A stretch of 64,000 nt of DNA from Stappia sp. ES.058. Lineage in GTDB: Bacteria > Pseudomonadota > Alphaproteobacteria > Rhizobiales > Stappiaceae. Shown here piece by piece: positions 29,621 through 38,281 of this stretch (position 1 is the stretch's first letter; the number at the start of each line of letters is the position of its first letter). The stretch covers positions 1,922,001 to 1,986,000 of the forward strand of contig NZ_LT629784.1 of NCBI RefSeq assembly GCF_900105595.1, read 5' to 3'. The notes under the pieces are model-generated. The model worked only from the letters and a program-made list of their open reading frames with translations, had not been told where the DNA came from and did no database searches. A program made the translations under genes and the position numbers.

Positions 29621-31335
29621 TTTTGCTTCCTTCCCCGGCCGCGATACTTCGGCGGGTCCTTGCGCCGCCAGACCCGGTCGGCGGACATGAGTTCCATCAA
29701 GATTCCTTCGCGCAGGCCCCGGTCGGCCACGCGCAGTCGCTGGCACGGCCAACGCCTGCGGATCGCTTCCAGGATCGCGCAGCCGGCGAGTACCAGATCC
29801 GCACGATCCGCACCAATGCAGGGGTTTCCCACGCGCTCCTCATAGGGCATCGCGCGCAAACGCTCAATCATTGCCGTGACGTCGTCGGCGTCCATCCAGG
29901 CACCATCGACCCGGCGCCGGTCATAGCGCTTCAGTCCGAAATGCACGCCGGCGAGCGTTGTCACCGTGCCCGACGTGCCGAGCATGTGAACCTTTCCGTC
30001 GCAGATCGCGTCAGTCAGTTCCCGGCCCAGTGAAAATGCTTCCAGATGCTGGCGCGCATCCTGGACCATGGCCTCGAAGGTGTCCGCCGATACATGGCGG
30101 CCGCCGTGGCGCTCGGCAAGGTTGACGACACCGACGGGCAACGAGGTCCAGTCCCGGATGAACCGCGTCAGCGCCACCCCGCGCGCGCCGCAGCGATTGC
30201 GCAGGTCCAGCCAGACGATTTCCGACGATCCGCCCCCGATGTCGAAGAGAACCACGCCGTTGGCGTCCGGATCGACCAGAGACGCGCATCCGGCAACGGC
30301 GAGACGCGCCTCGGTCTCCCGCGTCGCGATTTCCAGCGCCAGGCCGGTCTCCTGAAAGACCCGCTCGATGAACAACGGACCGTTTTCCGCCGCCCGGCAG
30401 GCCTCGGTTGCAATCAGCCTCACCCGGTCCACCCCCCGGTCGCGCATCTTGTCCCGGCAACAGCCGAGCGCCTCGATCGCCCGGTCCATCGCCGCCTCGC
30501 CGAGGCGATTGTTGTGACTGAGCCCCTCCCCAAGGCGAACAATCTTGGAAAAGGCGTCGACGACGCGAAATCCGCGGATTTCCGGGCGCGCCACCAGCAG
30601 TCTGCAATTGTTTGTGCCAAGATCAAGCGCCGCATAAAGCCGCTGCGCGCTGGCCGGATCGAAACCCGCGGGTGCACCAACACGCTGCGCCCCGCGCCCC
30701 GCGCGATGGGACTGTTCCTGCCCCTCATCCGGCCCGCGCTGTCCGCGCGCACCGTCTTTCGACCGCGTCATCCATATCTGGCCCCCGGCCGCCGGCCGGA
30801 TGGATCGGGCATGGTCGCGCGCGCGGTCTTCGGCTGCGGTCTGCTCGCGTGTCGGAGCGTGCAGCCGCGCAGGCGTGCCAAAGGCGACACCCGTGTCCAA
30901 AAGATGTGGCGAGGATGGTTTCTCGGCTCGGCGCTCGGCACGATTCGGCTTGCGCCGCCGCTTCCCGCGCCGCTTCTTGGTTGGCCCCGGTCCATTTTCA
31001 GCCGACACCGGTTGTGCAATGCCATCGACAGACACACCACCATGAGCCGGGCCTTCCCGGCCCGGCTTTCCGGGAAGCGACGCGTCCCGGCCGGTTTTTG
31101 CGGCGGCGACCGATACACGATCCGCCGCGCTCGTGGGGGCCTGCGCGCCGTGATGGTCCGGCACTCCGGCCGACAGTCCCTCCGCGGAACCTTGGGCGAC
31201 GGGGCCTTTTCCGCCGCGCCGCTTGCGTTTCCTGCCAGATCCACGGCGGCGCCCTGCGGCGCCCGCCTCTGCATCCGTTTCCGCGTCGGGATGAGGCCGG
31301 TCGGAACACGGCCCAATCTTTCCCGATTCGCTCAC
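29617..31335 (-). CDS. Ppx/GppA family phosphatase with long basic N-terminal extension
   Basis: 572 aa. The Ppx/GppA core (actin-like ATPase fold) starts near residue 232 with [16 protein letters not shown], then [39 protein letters not shown] and [12 protein letters not shown]; acts on polyphosphate or pppGpp. The first 230 residues are disordered and rich in Arg/Lys/Gly/Ala, with clusters such as [11 protein letters not shown] and [13 protein letters not shown]. Translation could instead start at the in-frame ATG at 30771 ([10 protein letters not shown]), giving about 384 aa; the sequence does not settle this. Translationally coupled to rlmE. Confidence 0.85.
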   Translation of the reverse strand: MSESGKIGPCSDRPHPDAETDAEAGAAGRRRGSGRKRKRRGGKGPVAQGSAEGLSAGVPDHHGAQAPTSAADRVSVAAAKTGRDASLPGKPGREGPAHGGVSVDGIAQPVSAENGPGPTKKRRGKRRRKPNRAERRAEKPSSPHLLDTGVAFGTPARLHAPTREQTAAEDRARDHARSIRPAAGGQIWMTRSKDGARGQRGPDEGQEQSHRAGRGAQRVGAPAGFDPASAQRLYAALDLGTNNCRLLVARPEIRGFRVVDAFSKIVRLGEGLSHNNRLGEAAMDRAIEALGCCRDKMRDRGVDRVRLIATEACRAAENGPLFIERVFQETGLALEIATRETEARLAVAGCASLVDPDANGVVLFDIGGGSSEIVWLDLRNRCGARGVALTRFIRDWTSLPVGVVNLAERHGGRHVSADTFEAMVQDARQHLEAFSLGRELTDAICDGKVHMLGTSGTVTTLAGVHFGLKRYDRRRVDGAWMDADDVTAMIERLRAMPYEERVGNPCIGADRADLVLAGCAILEAIRRRWPCQRLRVADRGLREGILMELMSADRVWRRKDPPKYRGRGRKQK

Positions 31336-31815
31336 TTTTTGTCCTCGCCGGCGGCTCGCGCGCGCCTCGGCTGGTCAGACCTTTGAAGTCATGGGCCTGA
31401 GCTGGTCTCTCGTTACATGCAGTTTACCATCCTTTTGACGTCTCGCAATGTGTTGAACTGAGCAGGAGCCCTTCACATGAAGTTGATGCGACTTGAAACA
31501 ATTTGCTTCTTGCAAAAACGCAAACGCGGAAAGCAGCGCCACCCGATTTCGTCAAAGCGCCCGACCGATCGGCAGGCCCGTTCGACCCACCAGCGCTCGC
31601 CGCCTTGTGCCGGTTCCCAAACGATATCCTCCTCCATTCCCGATCGGCACGCAGGCCCTCCCGCTACCTTGAGCGCGGGCAGCCCCACACGCCGGCGGTT
31701 CGCGCTCCACCGAAGGCAAGGCACGACAGATCCACCCTTGACAGCGCGTGCCGAGATTCATAAAACGCGGCGTATGGACAGTGACGCGCACACAGGTGCC
31801 CGTCGCTCACGGTCT
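31336..31815. other. Intergenic region before tRNA-Gln, 480 bp
   Basis: Holds the ppx-like promoter on the left and presumably the tRNA promoter on the right. A frame 31477-31830 has an AGGAG-like site but runs into the tRNA and has no protein-like features, so it is not called. No repeats or hairpins of note. Confidence 0.5.
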
Positions 31816-31889
31816 TGGGGAATAGGTTAACGGTAGACCCGCAGACTCTGACTCTGTTAGTCCTGGTTCGAATCCAGGTTCCCCAGCCA
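31816..31889 (+). tRNA. tRNA-Gln(CUG)
   Basis: Cloverleaf read by eye: acceptor TGGGGAA pairs with TTCCCCA; D arm GGTTAACGGTAGACC; anticodon stem GCAGA/TCTGT around loop CTCTGAC, giving anticodon CTG; T arm CCTGGTTCGAATCCAGG; discriminator G and encoded CCA. Its 3' end is the left boundary of the accessory region. Confidence 0.95.
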
Positions 31890-31913
31890 ACCACCCTTCT
31901 CCGACATTCAGTG

Positions 31914-32867
31914 TTAGATACCGGCGTCGAAAAGCGACTGCCGCCCGGGCTTGAGCGCGAGGTTGCCGACCTCCGGCGTGACCCAGCCTTCCGCCTGCTC
32001 GAACATGTCGGCCGTTTCGGCACAATAGACGATCCGCTCGGCAGTCACGGTCGCTTCCGATCCGTCGGCAAGAATGACGGTCGCGGCACCACCCGCGATC
32101 ATCCGTTCGATCTGCGGGAAGTTGCCGATGCGGTCGAGGAAATGATGCCCCGGCGTCGTGACGAGTTCGTTCTCCTCGTCATTCTCGACCCACGTCAGAC
32201 GCAGCCATTCCTCTGTAATGTTTGCGAATATGCGCGTGACGCGTTTCGGGACGAGGCCGCCGCGACCTTTAAAAGTGCCAGGATCAAATGACAGGACCAA
32301 ATCACCCGGGGCCAACAATGAAATTGGACATGATTCGTCCGAAATAAGCTCAATAACTATATAACCAGGAAAACACTTAGCCCAATCTCCTCGAGGAGAG
32401 GAATTAAAGCCGAATACGCCCGGAGAATAGCCTTTATTTAATAAGGCTTCATATTCAGAAAATTTTTCATAAAAGTTAGTTTTAATTGGAATTGCCTTAA
32501 ATTTAAAATTGAATGTCCCCGCAGTTCCAAAAGAAATGCCTGCTACTTTTGCATACCCTCCGGAACCCACTTTAAGCGTAACATAACCCTCTGTATCTAA
32601 TGAAAACCCTCCCCCTATTCCAATGTAACCCTCCATTCCGGCGGAATAAGTTACATCGTCCCAGTTCTGAATTTCACCGGCGCGACCAGAAACAGATCTA
32701 CTAAAAAGACCTAAGTCTTGCCCAAAATATCCCGTCCGATTCCCTGTTGAAATATCAATTTCACCGCCAAAATGCCCTCCATAGGCTCCTACACTACCCT
32801 GAACAGAAGAACCAAGATGGGGATCAAAATCGACAGTCGCTTCAATACCATCCCAGAAATCAGACAT
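31914..32867 (-). CDS. Hint-domain protein A (variable Gly-rich N-terminus)
   Basis: 317 aa from ATG 32867, with AGGGGG 5 nt upstream. Residues 1-165 are AT-rich in codon use and Gly/Ser/aromatic-rich (SVGAYGGHFGGEIDIS), suggesting a beta-solenoid-like fold; no family recognised. Residues from about 168 form a Hedgehog/intein (Hint) domain: first Cys in AKCFPGYIVIE, LLAPGDLVLSFDP, KRVTRIFANITEEWLRL and the TxxH block TTPGHHFLDRIGNF. The C-terminal 145 residues are nearly identical to protein B (33850-34842), but the N-termini are unrelated. No toxin domain follows the Hint. Lies 24 bp from the tRNA-Gln. Role unknown; polymorphic-toxin-like by analogy. Confidence 0.75.
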   Translation of the reverse strand: MSDFWDGIEATVDFDPHLGSSVQGSVGAYGGHFGGEIDISTGNRTGYFGQDLGLFSRSVSGRAGEIQNWDDVTYSAGMEGYIGIGGGFSLDTEGYVTLKVGSGGYAKVAGISFGTAGTFNFKFKAIPIKTNFYEKFSEYEALLNKGYSPGVFGFNSSPRGDWAKCFPGYIVIELISDESCPISLLAPGDLVLSFDPGTFKGRGGLVPKRVTRIFANITEEWLRLTWVENDEENELVTTPGHHFLDRIGNFPQIERMIAGGAATVILADGSEATVTAERIVYCAETADMFEQAEGWVTPEVGNLALKPGRQSLFDAGI

Positions 32868-32876
32868 TTCCACCCC

Positions 32877-33568
32877 CTAATTTGAAATCTTATTTAGAAT
32901 TTGACGCAACTGAGACGCAACGTGATCATTAATACAAATATCTTTCTTTGAACTATTCATGCAAAATTCTCTCAATTTCAATAAATACATTGTAATAGGC
33001 TGAATGAGAAAATCCGGTATTTCAGAAAATTCAAATTCAACTCCAAAAGATCGAGCTATCGCAATATTTAGGCATCTAATTTTTTGAGAAAAACCCACAC
33101 TCGAATCAATAAATATTGCAGATGATAATATTTTAACTCCATCTTGCGACAAATAAACAAAACACCCACCACTATTGATCTCGATTATTTCATAACTTTC
33201 GAGATCTAAACGTAGAAAACTGAGTTCCTCGTGTATCTTTAGCTTTATTTCGCGACCGTCAATTACCCCCCCCTCTCAATAATAATGAAATTTGCATAAC
33301 GGCCAATATTCACAAAAGAGCCATGATAAGTTGTGATTATATTGAAATAGGAATTTGTATATTTTCGTAATTTTTGATCAAAAATATCGAAAAAAGGCTT
33401 TATATCAACATCCCTCTCTATTACTTTTATGAGATTGCTCGCTAAAACTTTTGAGGGAGAGAGGGAAACTGAAAAAATTACAACAAATCCAAAAAAAATT
33501 ATTTGCACTAAACTCACTGCCTGAGGTTTTTCACCAAAGCAAAAAAACTTGCGCCGTTCATAAAACAT
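32877..33568 (-). pseudogene. AT-rich membrane-anchored protein A, split by frameshift in a C8 run
   Basis: Two abutting minus frames read as one gene of about 230 aa. The 5' frame starts at ATG 33568 (MFYERRKFFCFGEK) with a hydrophobic segment LVQIIFFGFVVIFSVSL and stops at 33263. Shifting one base in the eight-base homopolymer 33266-33273 joins it to VIDGREIKLKIHEELSF..., which continues to the stop at 32877. The gene begins inside the end of the GNAT remnant and ends 10 bp before Hint protein A. Base composition is very AT-rich compared with flanks. Function not recognised; by position equivalent to 34823-35446. The frameshift may be real, phase-variable or a read error. Confidence 0.55.
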
Positions 33569-33931
33569 AATTCCCACCCACGACCTTGAATCCACACCGA
33601 CGAAAGAAGCGGTCCGTGCGCGCCGGCGCGATGCCACCTGTTGCATGAACCAGCAGATGCTTGCACGCGCGCTCCCGCGCCCATTGCCGCACCGCCTCGA
33701 CCAGCTTCAACGCGGCACGACCGCCGAGCGGCGTTGCCGCGATTTCCTGCTTTGTAACCAGTGCAAGGACCGTCGCCAAGAGATCCCGCTCCGCCAGAAA
33801 ATACTCTCCCGCCTGCCCATAGGCAAAGCCGACAAGACCCTTCCCATGGTCATCGCCCCGCCCCGGCCGTTCCGCCAGGATCAAACCGTATCGGTCGGGC
33901 CGGGCGACCGCCCGCTAGAACAGCCGGCGCG
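33558..33931 (-). pseudogene. GNAT acetyltransferase remnant (second copy)
   Basis: About 120 codons matching the C-terminal half of the intact GNAT at 35427-36320 (LVGFAYGQAGEYFLAERDLLA... VHATGGIAPARTDRFFRRCGFK) at roughly 90 percent by eye. The 5' part is missing: at about 33930 the reading runs RRLF-stop, where the intact copy has RRLFE, and upstream of it is the end of Hint protein B in another frame. So the copy was created by a junction between the Hint gene and the middle of GNAT. The last codons overlap the start of the AT-rich gene A. Confidence 0.7.
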
Positions 33932-34842
33932 ACCCAACCTTCCGCCTGCTCGAACATGTCGGCCGTTTCGGCACAATAGACTATCCGCTCGGCGGTCACC
34001 GTCGCCTCCGACCCATCGGCGAGAATGACGGTTCCGACGCCGTCCGCGATCATCCGTTCGATCTGCGGGAAGTTGCCGATGCGGTCGAGGAAATGATGCC
34101 CCGGCGTCGTGACGAGTTCCTTCTCCTCGCCATTTTCGACCCATGCCAGTCGCAGCCATTCCTCGGTGATATTGGTGAAGATGCGCGTGACGCGTTTAGG
34201 GACAAGCGCGCCTCGGCCTTTATTGGCAGAGGGGTCGAAGGAGAGAACGATATCGCCGGGACAGATGTCCGAAATTGTAAGACTTTGATCGCTATCGACC
34301 TGTATCTTCACATCATTTGAAAAACACTTCGTTGAATTTAAAAAGTCTTCAATCGTCGAATAAACAGGCTGGCCCCAAAAATTAACCACCTGCCCACTTA
34401 CGTCATCAGCCGGAATTCCATTAAAATTTGTGTAAGGCGCATCAAGCGGCCCAAGAGGTAAACCTCCATCCAGCCTTCTTTCTAATTCAAGGTTCGCAAG
34501 TCTTTGCATCGTATCGAATTTTTCGATACTCAGATTTTTATTTATTATATGGTCGGCGGTTAAACGAGTGGTATTTATGATTGCTTCTGCAATTGGTCGA
34601 ACCGCTTTCACTGCCCGCCCAGTCACCGCCTGAACCGCAATATCAGTCGCCGCACTACCTATTTCAACCGCGACCGCGCCCAAGAGATCGGGCAGCCGCC
34701 CTCCCCGATCTACATATGTCCTCGCAGAATTTGCCCCTTCAACAATACCAAACAGTGAACGGTCTGCAATTTGAGTATACCGCACTTCGTAAGGGTCAAA
34801 CCCACGATATGTTGCAAAGCTGTTAGCGTTCTCTTTTTTCAT
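33850..34842 (-). CDS. Hint-domain protein B (variable helical N-terminus)
   Basis: 330 aa from ATG 34842. Residues 1-170 are Ala-rich and helical (AVEIGSAATDIAVQAVTGRAV) with no recognised family. The Hint domain begins with TKCFSNDVKIQV, then ICPGDIVLSFDP, KRVTRIFTNITEEWLRL and TTPGHHFLDRIGNF, almost identical to protein A. The C-terminus after EQAEGWVAP is not the normal tail: it is out-of-frame GNAT sequence (VLAGGRPARPIRFDPGG), so the protein has a recombinant end. Its start overlaps the preceding AT-rich gene by 20 bp, indicating coupling. Confidence 0.72.
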   Translation of the reverse strand: MKKENANSFATYRGFDPYEVRYTQIADRSLFGIVEGANSARTYVDRGGRLPDLLGAVAVEIGSAATDIAVQAVTGRAVKAVRPIAEAIINTTRLTADHIINKNLSIEKFDTMQRLANLELERRLDGGLPLGPLDAPYTNFNGIPADDVSGQVVNFWGQPVYSTIEDFLNSTKCFSNDVKIQVDSDQSLTISDICPGDIVLSFDPSANKGRGALVPKRVTRIFTNITEEWLRLAWVENGEEKELVTTPGHHFLDRIGNFPQIERMIADGVGTVILADGSEATVTAERIVYCAETADMFEQAEGWVAPAVLAGGRPARPIRFDPGGTAGAGR

Positions 34843-35446
34843 GCTTTTCTCGATCGCACATTGCTGATTTATAAAAATTTATACTTTCCTCAAAATGATC
34901 TGCACCCTTCATAGATAAAGAAAATTCGAATCCAGAACGATTTACTTGATGATAAATTTGACCGTCACATCTTTCTATTATAATTCTACTATTTACAGAA
35001 ATGCTGTCCAATATCCGCTTATTCATCAAGTCAGAAAAATTGACACTATCCAGCTTTCCTGCAATTTCATCTTTAAAAATAAAATTAGCCATCACCTTTC
35101 CAAGAGGCATATGACCATTATCAATAAAAATACGATCAAATTCATTTAGATTTATTCGATAACTATATTGCCGAACAGTTTCGGGAAGCGGGCAAAAATT
35201 GTTATTTACCCGAACGTTTACAATACACTCTTCGATAGAAATATCGACAACACCTCGCCTCCCAAACACATTCTCAATATCGAATTTTAATTGATCCCTC
35301 AGTGAATTCTCATTAATTAATGTATTGGAGGATTTTACTTCATCAACAAACAAATAAATTGCAAAAACAAAAATATTGATAAATATAATTGTTTTAAAAA
35401 GTATATTGCAATCAATTCTTGTAAAATTAATAGCTCTTTGCCGCAT
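34823..35446 (-). CDS. AT-rich membrane-anchored hypothetical protein B
   Basis: 207 aa from ATG 35446 (MRQRAINFTRIDC). An N-terminal membrane helix (ILFKTIIFINIFVFAIYLFV) is followed by a hydrophilic, Asn/Ile/Asp-rich domain with two cysteines (IEECIVNV ... FCPLPE). No family recognised. The start codon lies within the last codons of the GNAT gene in another frame (overlap 35427-35446), and its 3' end overlaps Hint protein B by 20 bp. Strikingly AT-rich. It occupies the same slot as the gene at 32877-33568 but is not visibly homologous. An immunity-like partner of the Hint protein is a guess from layout only. Confidence 0.65.
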   Translation of the reverse strand: MRQRAINFTRIDCNILFKTIIFINIFVFAIYLFVDEVKSSNTLINENSLRDQLKFDIENVFGRRGVVDISIEECIVNVRVNNNFCPLPETVRQYSYRINLNEFDRIFIDNGHMPLGKVMANFIFKDEIAGKLDSVNFSDLMNKRILDSISVNSRIIIERCDGQIYHQVNRSGFEFSLSMKGADHFEESINFYKSAMCDREKHEKRER

Positions 35447-36320
35447 AATTCCCACCCATGACCTTGAACCCACACCGACGGAAGAAGCGGTCCGTCCGTG
35501 CCGGATCGATCCCGCCCGTTGCATGAACCAGCACATGTTTGCAGGCCCGCTCCCGCGCCCATTGGCGCACCGCCGCGACCAACCTCAGTGCGGCACGACC
35601 GCCGAGCGGCGTTGCCGCGATTTCCTGCTTTGTAACCAGCGCAAGGACCGTCGCCAAGAGATCCCGCTCCGCCAGAAAATACTCCCCCGCCTGCACATAG
35701 GCAAAGCCGACGAGACCGCCCGGCGCGCCATCGGCACGTCCCCAACGCTCCGCCAGGATCAAACCATAACGCTCGGGCCGGGCCACCGCACGTTCGAACA
35801 GCCGGCGCGCCTTGGCCTCACTGAAAGGACTGTCGCGGAAAATCGTACGTCCATGAAACTCGCGCGCCAGCGCCAGCGCCGCGCGATAATCGGCCTCGGT
35901 GTCGCGCGCCAGCCGCAATCGGAGGCGCGGGGCTTCAGCCCGATGTTCCGTCGAGGCGGTATTGGGCGCCGAGAGACTCTCCGCCCGAACGCCGGATACC
36001 GGGGCGTCGACGTTCGAGGCTCCCGATATCGAAACGCCGGATCTTGAAGCGCCAGTTGTCGAAGCGCCGGTCGCGACCGGACCCGCGTCCGCCTGCGCCG
36101 ATACGACCGTCGGCGCGGCGGAAACGCCGACAGCGGCTTGCAGACGGGCCTCGGCCCCGCGTGCAAACGCTGCACTATCCGCCACACCCGGCGACGCCCC
36201 CTCCAGGAGGCCGTCCCGACCGGCGTCTTCGCTGGACAGTCTTTCCCTCACAACCCACCCCCAAACCGACGGAGCTTCGATCCCCGTCGGACACAGGATT
36301 GCGGGAAAACGGCCAGTCAC
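35427..36320 (-). CDS. GNAT family N-acetyltransferase (intact copy) with repeat-rich N-terminus
   Basis: Up to 297 aa from GTG 36320; the true start is uncertain. The GNAT core is about residues 130-297: RLRLARDTEADYRAALALAREFHG, FERAVARPERYGLILAERWG, GLVGFAYVQAGEYFLAERDLLATVLAL and HATGGIDPARTDRFFRRCGFKVMGG, the form often found in tailed-phage and prophage modules. The N-terminal 125 residues are low-complexity (TGASTTGASRSGVSISGAS) and coincide with 15-bp tandem repeats. The stop is inside the next gene. Substrate unknown. Confidence 0.7.
   Translation of the reverse strand: MTGRFPAILCPTGIEAPSVWGWVVRERLSSEDAGRDGLLEGASPGVADSAAFARGAEARLQAAVGVSAAPTVVSAQADAGPVATGASTTGASRSGVSISGASNVDAPVSGVRAESLSAPNTASTEHRAEAPRLRLRLARDTEADYRAALALAREFHGRTIFRDSPFSEAKARRLFERAVARPERYGLILAERWGRADGAPGGLVGFAYVQAGEYFLAERDLLATVLALVTKQEIAATPLGGRAALRLVAAVRQWARERACKHVLVHATGGIDPARTDRFFRRCGFKVMGGNYAAKSY
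36016..36075. repeat. Four 15-bp tandem repeats in the GNAT N-terminal coding part
   Basis: Units GAGGCTCCCGATATC, GAAACGCCGGATCTT, GAAGCGCCAGTTGTC, GAAGCGCCGGTCGCG. The repeats keep the reading frame in both strands; read rightwards they encode EAPDI-ETPDL-EAPVV-EAPVA. Imperfect units imply an older expansion. Confidence 0.7.
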
Positions 36321-36419
36321 CCACGCCGTGCGACGTCAGAACAGCAGCGTGTGGACTTAGACCCATCCCGCAACACGCACACAACCCATGAATTGCATTC
36401 AAGGCAGAAACGGAAACGA

Positions 36420-36926
36420 AACACAACCCTGGGAACAGAAATTCCACCAGAAATCACATACCCGTCGCGTCGCCCGCTCGAGGTACTGAACACGAGATGG
36501 GTCAATGAAGGCGACATCGCGCCTGCGGAGCAGGCAAGCGCTGCGGTTCTGCTGTTCCGCACGCCGGTTGCCGTGCGCCGAAAGCGCGACGTGGTCGGTG
36601 CCGCCACCTCGATCCTGAGGAGCATACCCCGCCGCGTCCAGGCGCTTGCGCCCTGGCAATCGCTCCGGATCCGGACAACGAACGCCCTGACCGACGCAAT
36701 CGAGGCCCTCAACCTCGACGAGCGCGACCTGACCGTCCATCGCTGGTCCCGGAACTCCGTGCGCCAGGGCGACACTCCGATCCCGATGAAGGGCTATCTC
36801 GGCACGCTGCGCCTGACCGGTGATTTGCGCCCTCTCCTGCCCTATCTCTCGATTGCAGCCGAAACGAACACGGGAAGCCATGCCTCGATGGGGCTCGGCT
36901 GGTTCGACCTCGTCGTCTATCCGTGA
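36420..36926 (+). pseudogene. Cas6-like CRISPR endoribonuclease, 5'-truncated
   Basis: About 168 codons without a usable start. The translated C-terminal part fits Cas6 of the RAMP superfamily: a beta strand and loop SAAVLLFRTPVAVRRKRDVV, helix SILRSIPRRVQALAPW, the stretch VHRWSRNSVRQGDTPIPMKG, GYLGTLRLTGDLRPLLPYL, and the terminal glycine-rich loop TGSHASMGLGWFDLVVYP. The N-terminal RRM-like half is missing. No CRISPR repeats are nearby. The stop overlaps the stop of the convergent gene by 10 bp. Family call from memory of motif pattern, without alignment. Confidence 0.6.
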
Positions 36927-37816
36927 GAGCGGAGACCCGCCCCGTTTTCCGACATCATCTCTTCCACCCTTGCAGCTGTTGCCGTCTCTCCAGCGACCCT
37001 GCCCGCAACAATCTCGCGCAGGAGATCCATGCAATCGTCCTGCAATCGCGCCACCCGTCGGGAGGTTATCTGGCCGGGAGGCGTGGTCCATCCGCGCGGT
37101 TTTGGCCGTCCTATCGATGCCCAGGCGCCGTGGGCGGCCTTGAGCAACGCGCGCTTGCTCATCCGGGCATGGCGGGCCAGATCCATGACGATCTCGATCG
37201 TCGACTTGCGGAACCGGGCAGGCAAACCGTGGTTCAGGAACTGGACCATGATGAGCGCAGAGCCTTTGCCAGGGGACCCGATTTCCGCAGAAGGCTCGGG
37301 ATCACGGTTCGCACCCAACAGGCGATCTTCAAGGGCTGCCTGAAGGATCAGAACATCCCGCCTGGTGCAGTTGGAACGGATGATCTTCAATTCCGTCTCA
37401 TCCCACGGTCCCAGCACCCTGTAGCCGACGCCCGGGATCACCTCAATGTCATCGGGATGCGGCAGAACCGAGTTCGGATCCTGACCTGTCTTGAGAGCCC
37501 GCTCCAGAAGCATTTTTTGGTGCGCCCGTAGGCGATACCCGAACGTCACGTCCTCATCGATCCGGCGCTGCTCAAGCCGTTGTGCCACATTGATTTCGTT
37601 GACCGCATTGCTCAACGCATGAACAGAGCCGTTCGCCGCCATCTGAAGCAGCTTTCGGGTGACCACCTGTTCAACCCGAACGTTCTGCTGGCGGCCATCG
37701 CTGGTGATCGTAACCGTGCGGTTCGCCTCGTCCAGAAGGGCTTTTTGCAAACGGGTCGGGACCGCCCTGATATCCTTTGACCCGGGCTTGCGGGACTTGT
37801 TTCTTTTGACAGCCAT
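36917..37816 (-). CDS. DUF5681-like phage/ICE-associated protein
   Basis: 299 aa from ATG 37816, which overlaps the methyltransferase stop (TGATG). The N-terminus is basic (AVKRNKSRKPGSKDIRAVPTR) and followed by LLDEANRTVTITSDGRQQNVRVEQVVTRKLLQMAANGSVHAL, the pattern of DUF5681 proteins that accompany DNA methyltransferases and terminases in alphaproteobacterial prophages. The remainder is helical and charged. Function unknown. Direction and coupling to the methyltransferase match that context. Confidence 0.55.
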   Translation of the reverse strand: MAVKRNKSRKPGSKDIRAVPTRLQKALLDEANRTVTITSDGRQQNVRVEQVVTRKLLQMAANGSVHALSNAVNEINVAQRLEQRRIDEDVTFGYRLRAHQKMLLERALKTGQDPNSVLPHPDDIEVIPGVGYRVLGPWDETELKIIRSNCTRRDVLILQAALEDRLLGANRDPEPSAEIGSPGKGSALIMVQFLNHGLPARFRKSTIEIVMDLARHARMSKRALLKAAHGAWASIGRPKPRGWTTPPGQITSRRVARLQDDCMDLLREIVAGRVAGETATAARVEEMMSENGAGLRSHG

Positions 37817-38242
37817 CACCTGTCTCCCGCGATCGCGGCGATGGAAGCGCTGCCGATGCCGTCCTTCTCGGGAACGCCGATTTTGGTGGAGGCGCTATCG
37901 ATTTCGCCCAGGCGTTCCCTGGCAACATTTGCAAACCAGGCGCCGGTCTCAGCCAGCTTCGCCGGCTCGCCGGTGACCCGTTCGAACCGTCGAAGGATGG
38001 TGTCACAGTAAAGCGGATCGATCTCGATCAGCCGGGCAACCCGGCCGCACTGGTCTGCTGCGATCAAGGTCGAGCCGGATCCGCCGAAGACGTCGAGAAC
38101 CGTATCGCCACGTTTTGAACAATCGCGTATCGCGTCCGCAATCAAGGCCACCGGCTTCACGGTCGGGTGCATCGCCAGCTCCTTAGCGCGGTTGGCTCCA
38201 AGCGAACTGATGCCGGGATAGTCCCAGACATTGGTGCGATAC
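37816..38242 (-). pseudogene. DNA methyltransferase (N6-adenine/N4-cytosine), C-terminal fragment
   Basis: The last 140 codons of a beta-class DNA methyltransferase, which has the SAM-binding motif at the C-terminal end: MHPTVKPVALIADAI, then motif I TVLDVFGGSGSTLIAA and the IEIDPLYCDTILRRFE segment. The open frame continues upstream (YPGISSLGANRAKELA) until it meets the IS3 terminal repeat at 38243. The catalytic DPPY-type half is not found on the other side of the IS, so this is a deletion end, not a simple insertion. Confidence 0.8.
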
Positions 38243-38281
38243 CGAACCGCGCCGGGTTTGCCGGAGGCTGTTTTGTTTAAG

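Noticed and set aside
31477..31830. 117-codon plus frame with an AGGAG-like site
   Set aside because: Runs into the tRNA-Gln and has no protein-like composition.
36300..36460. CRISPR array expected beside the Cas6-like remnant
   Set aside because: No regularly spaced repeats found here or around 48-50.6 kb; only the phased 11-bp boxes, which are too short.
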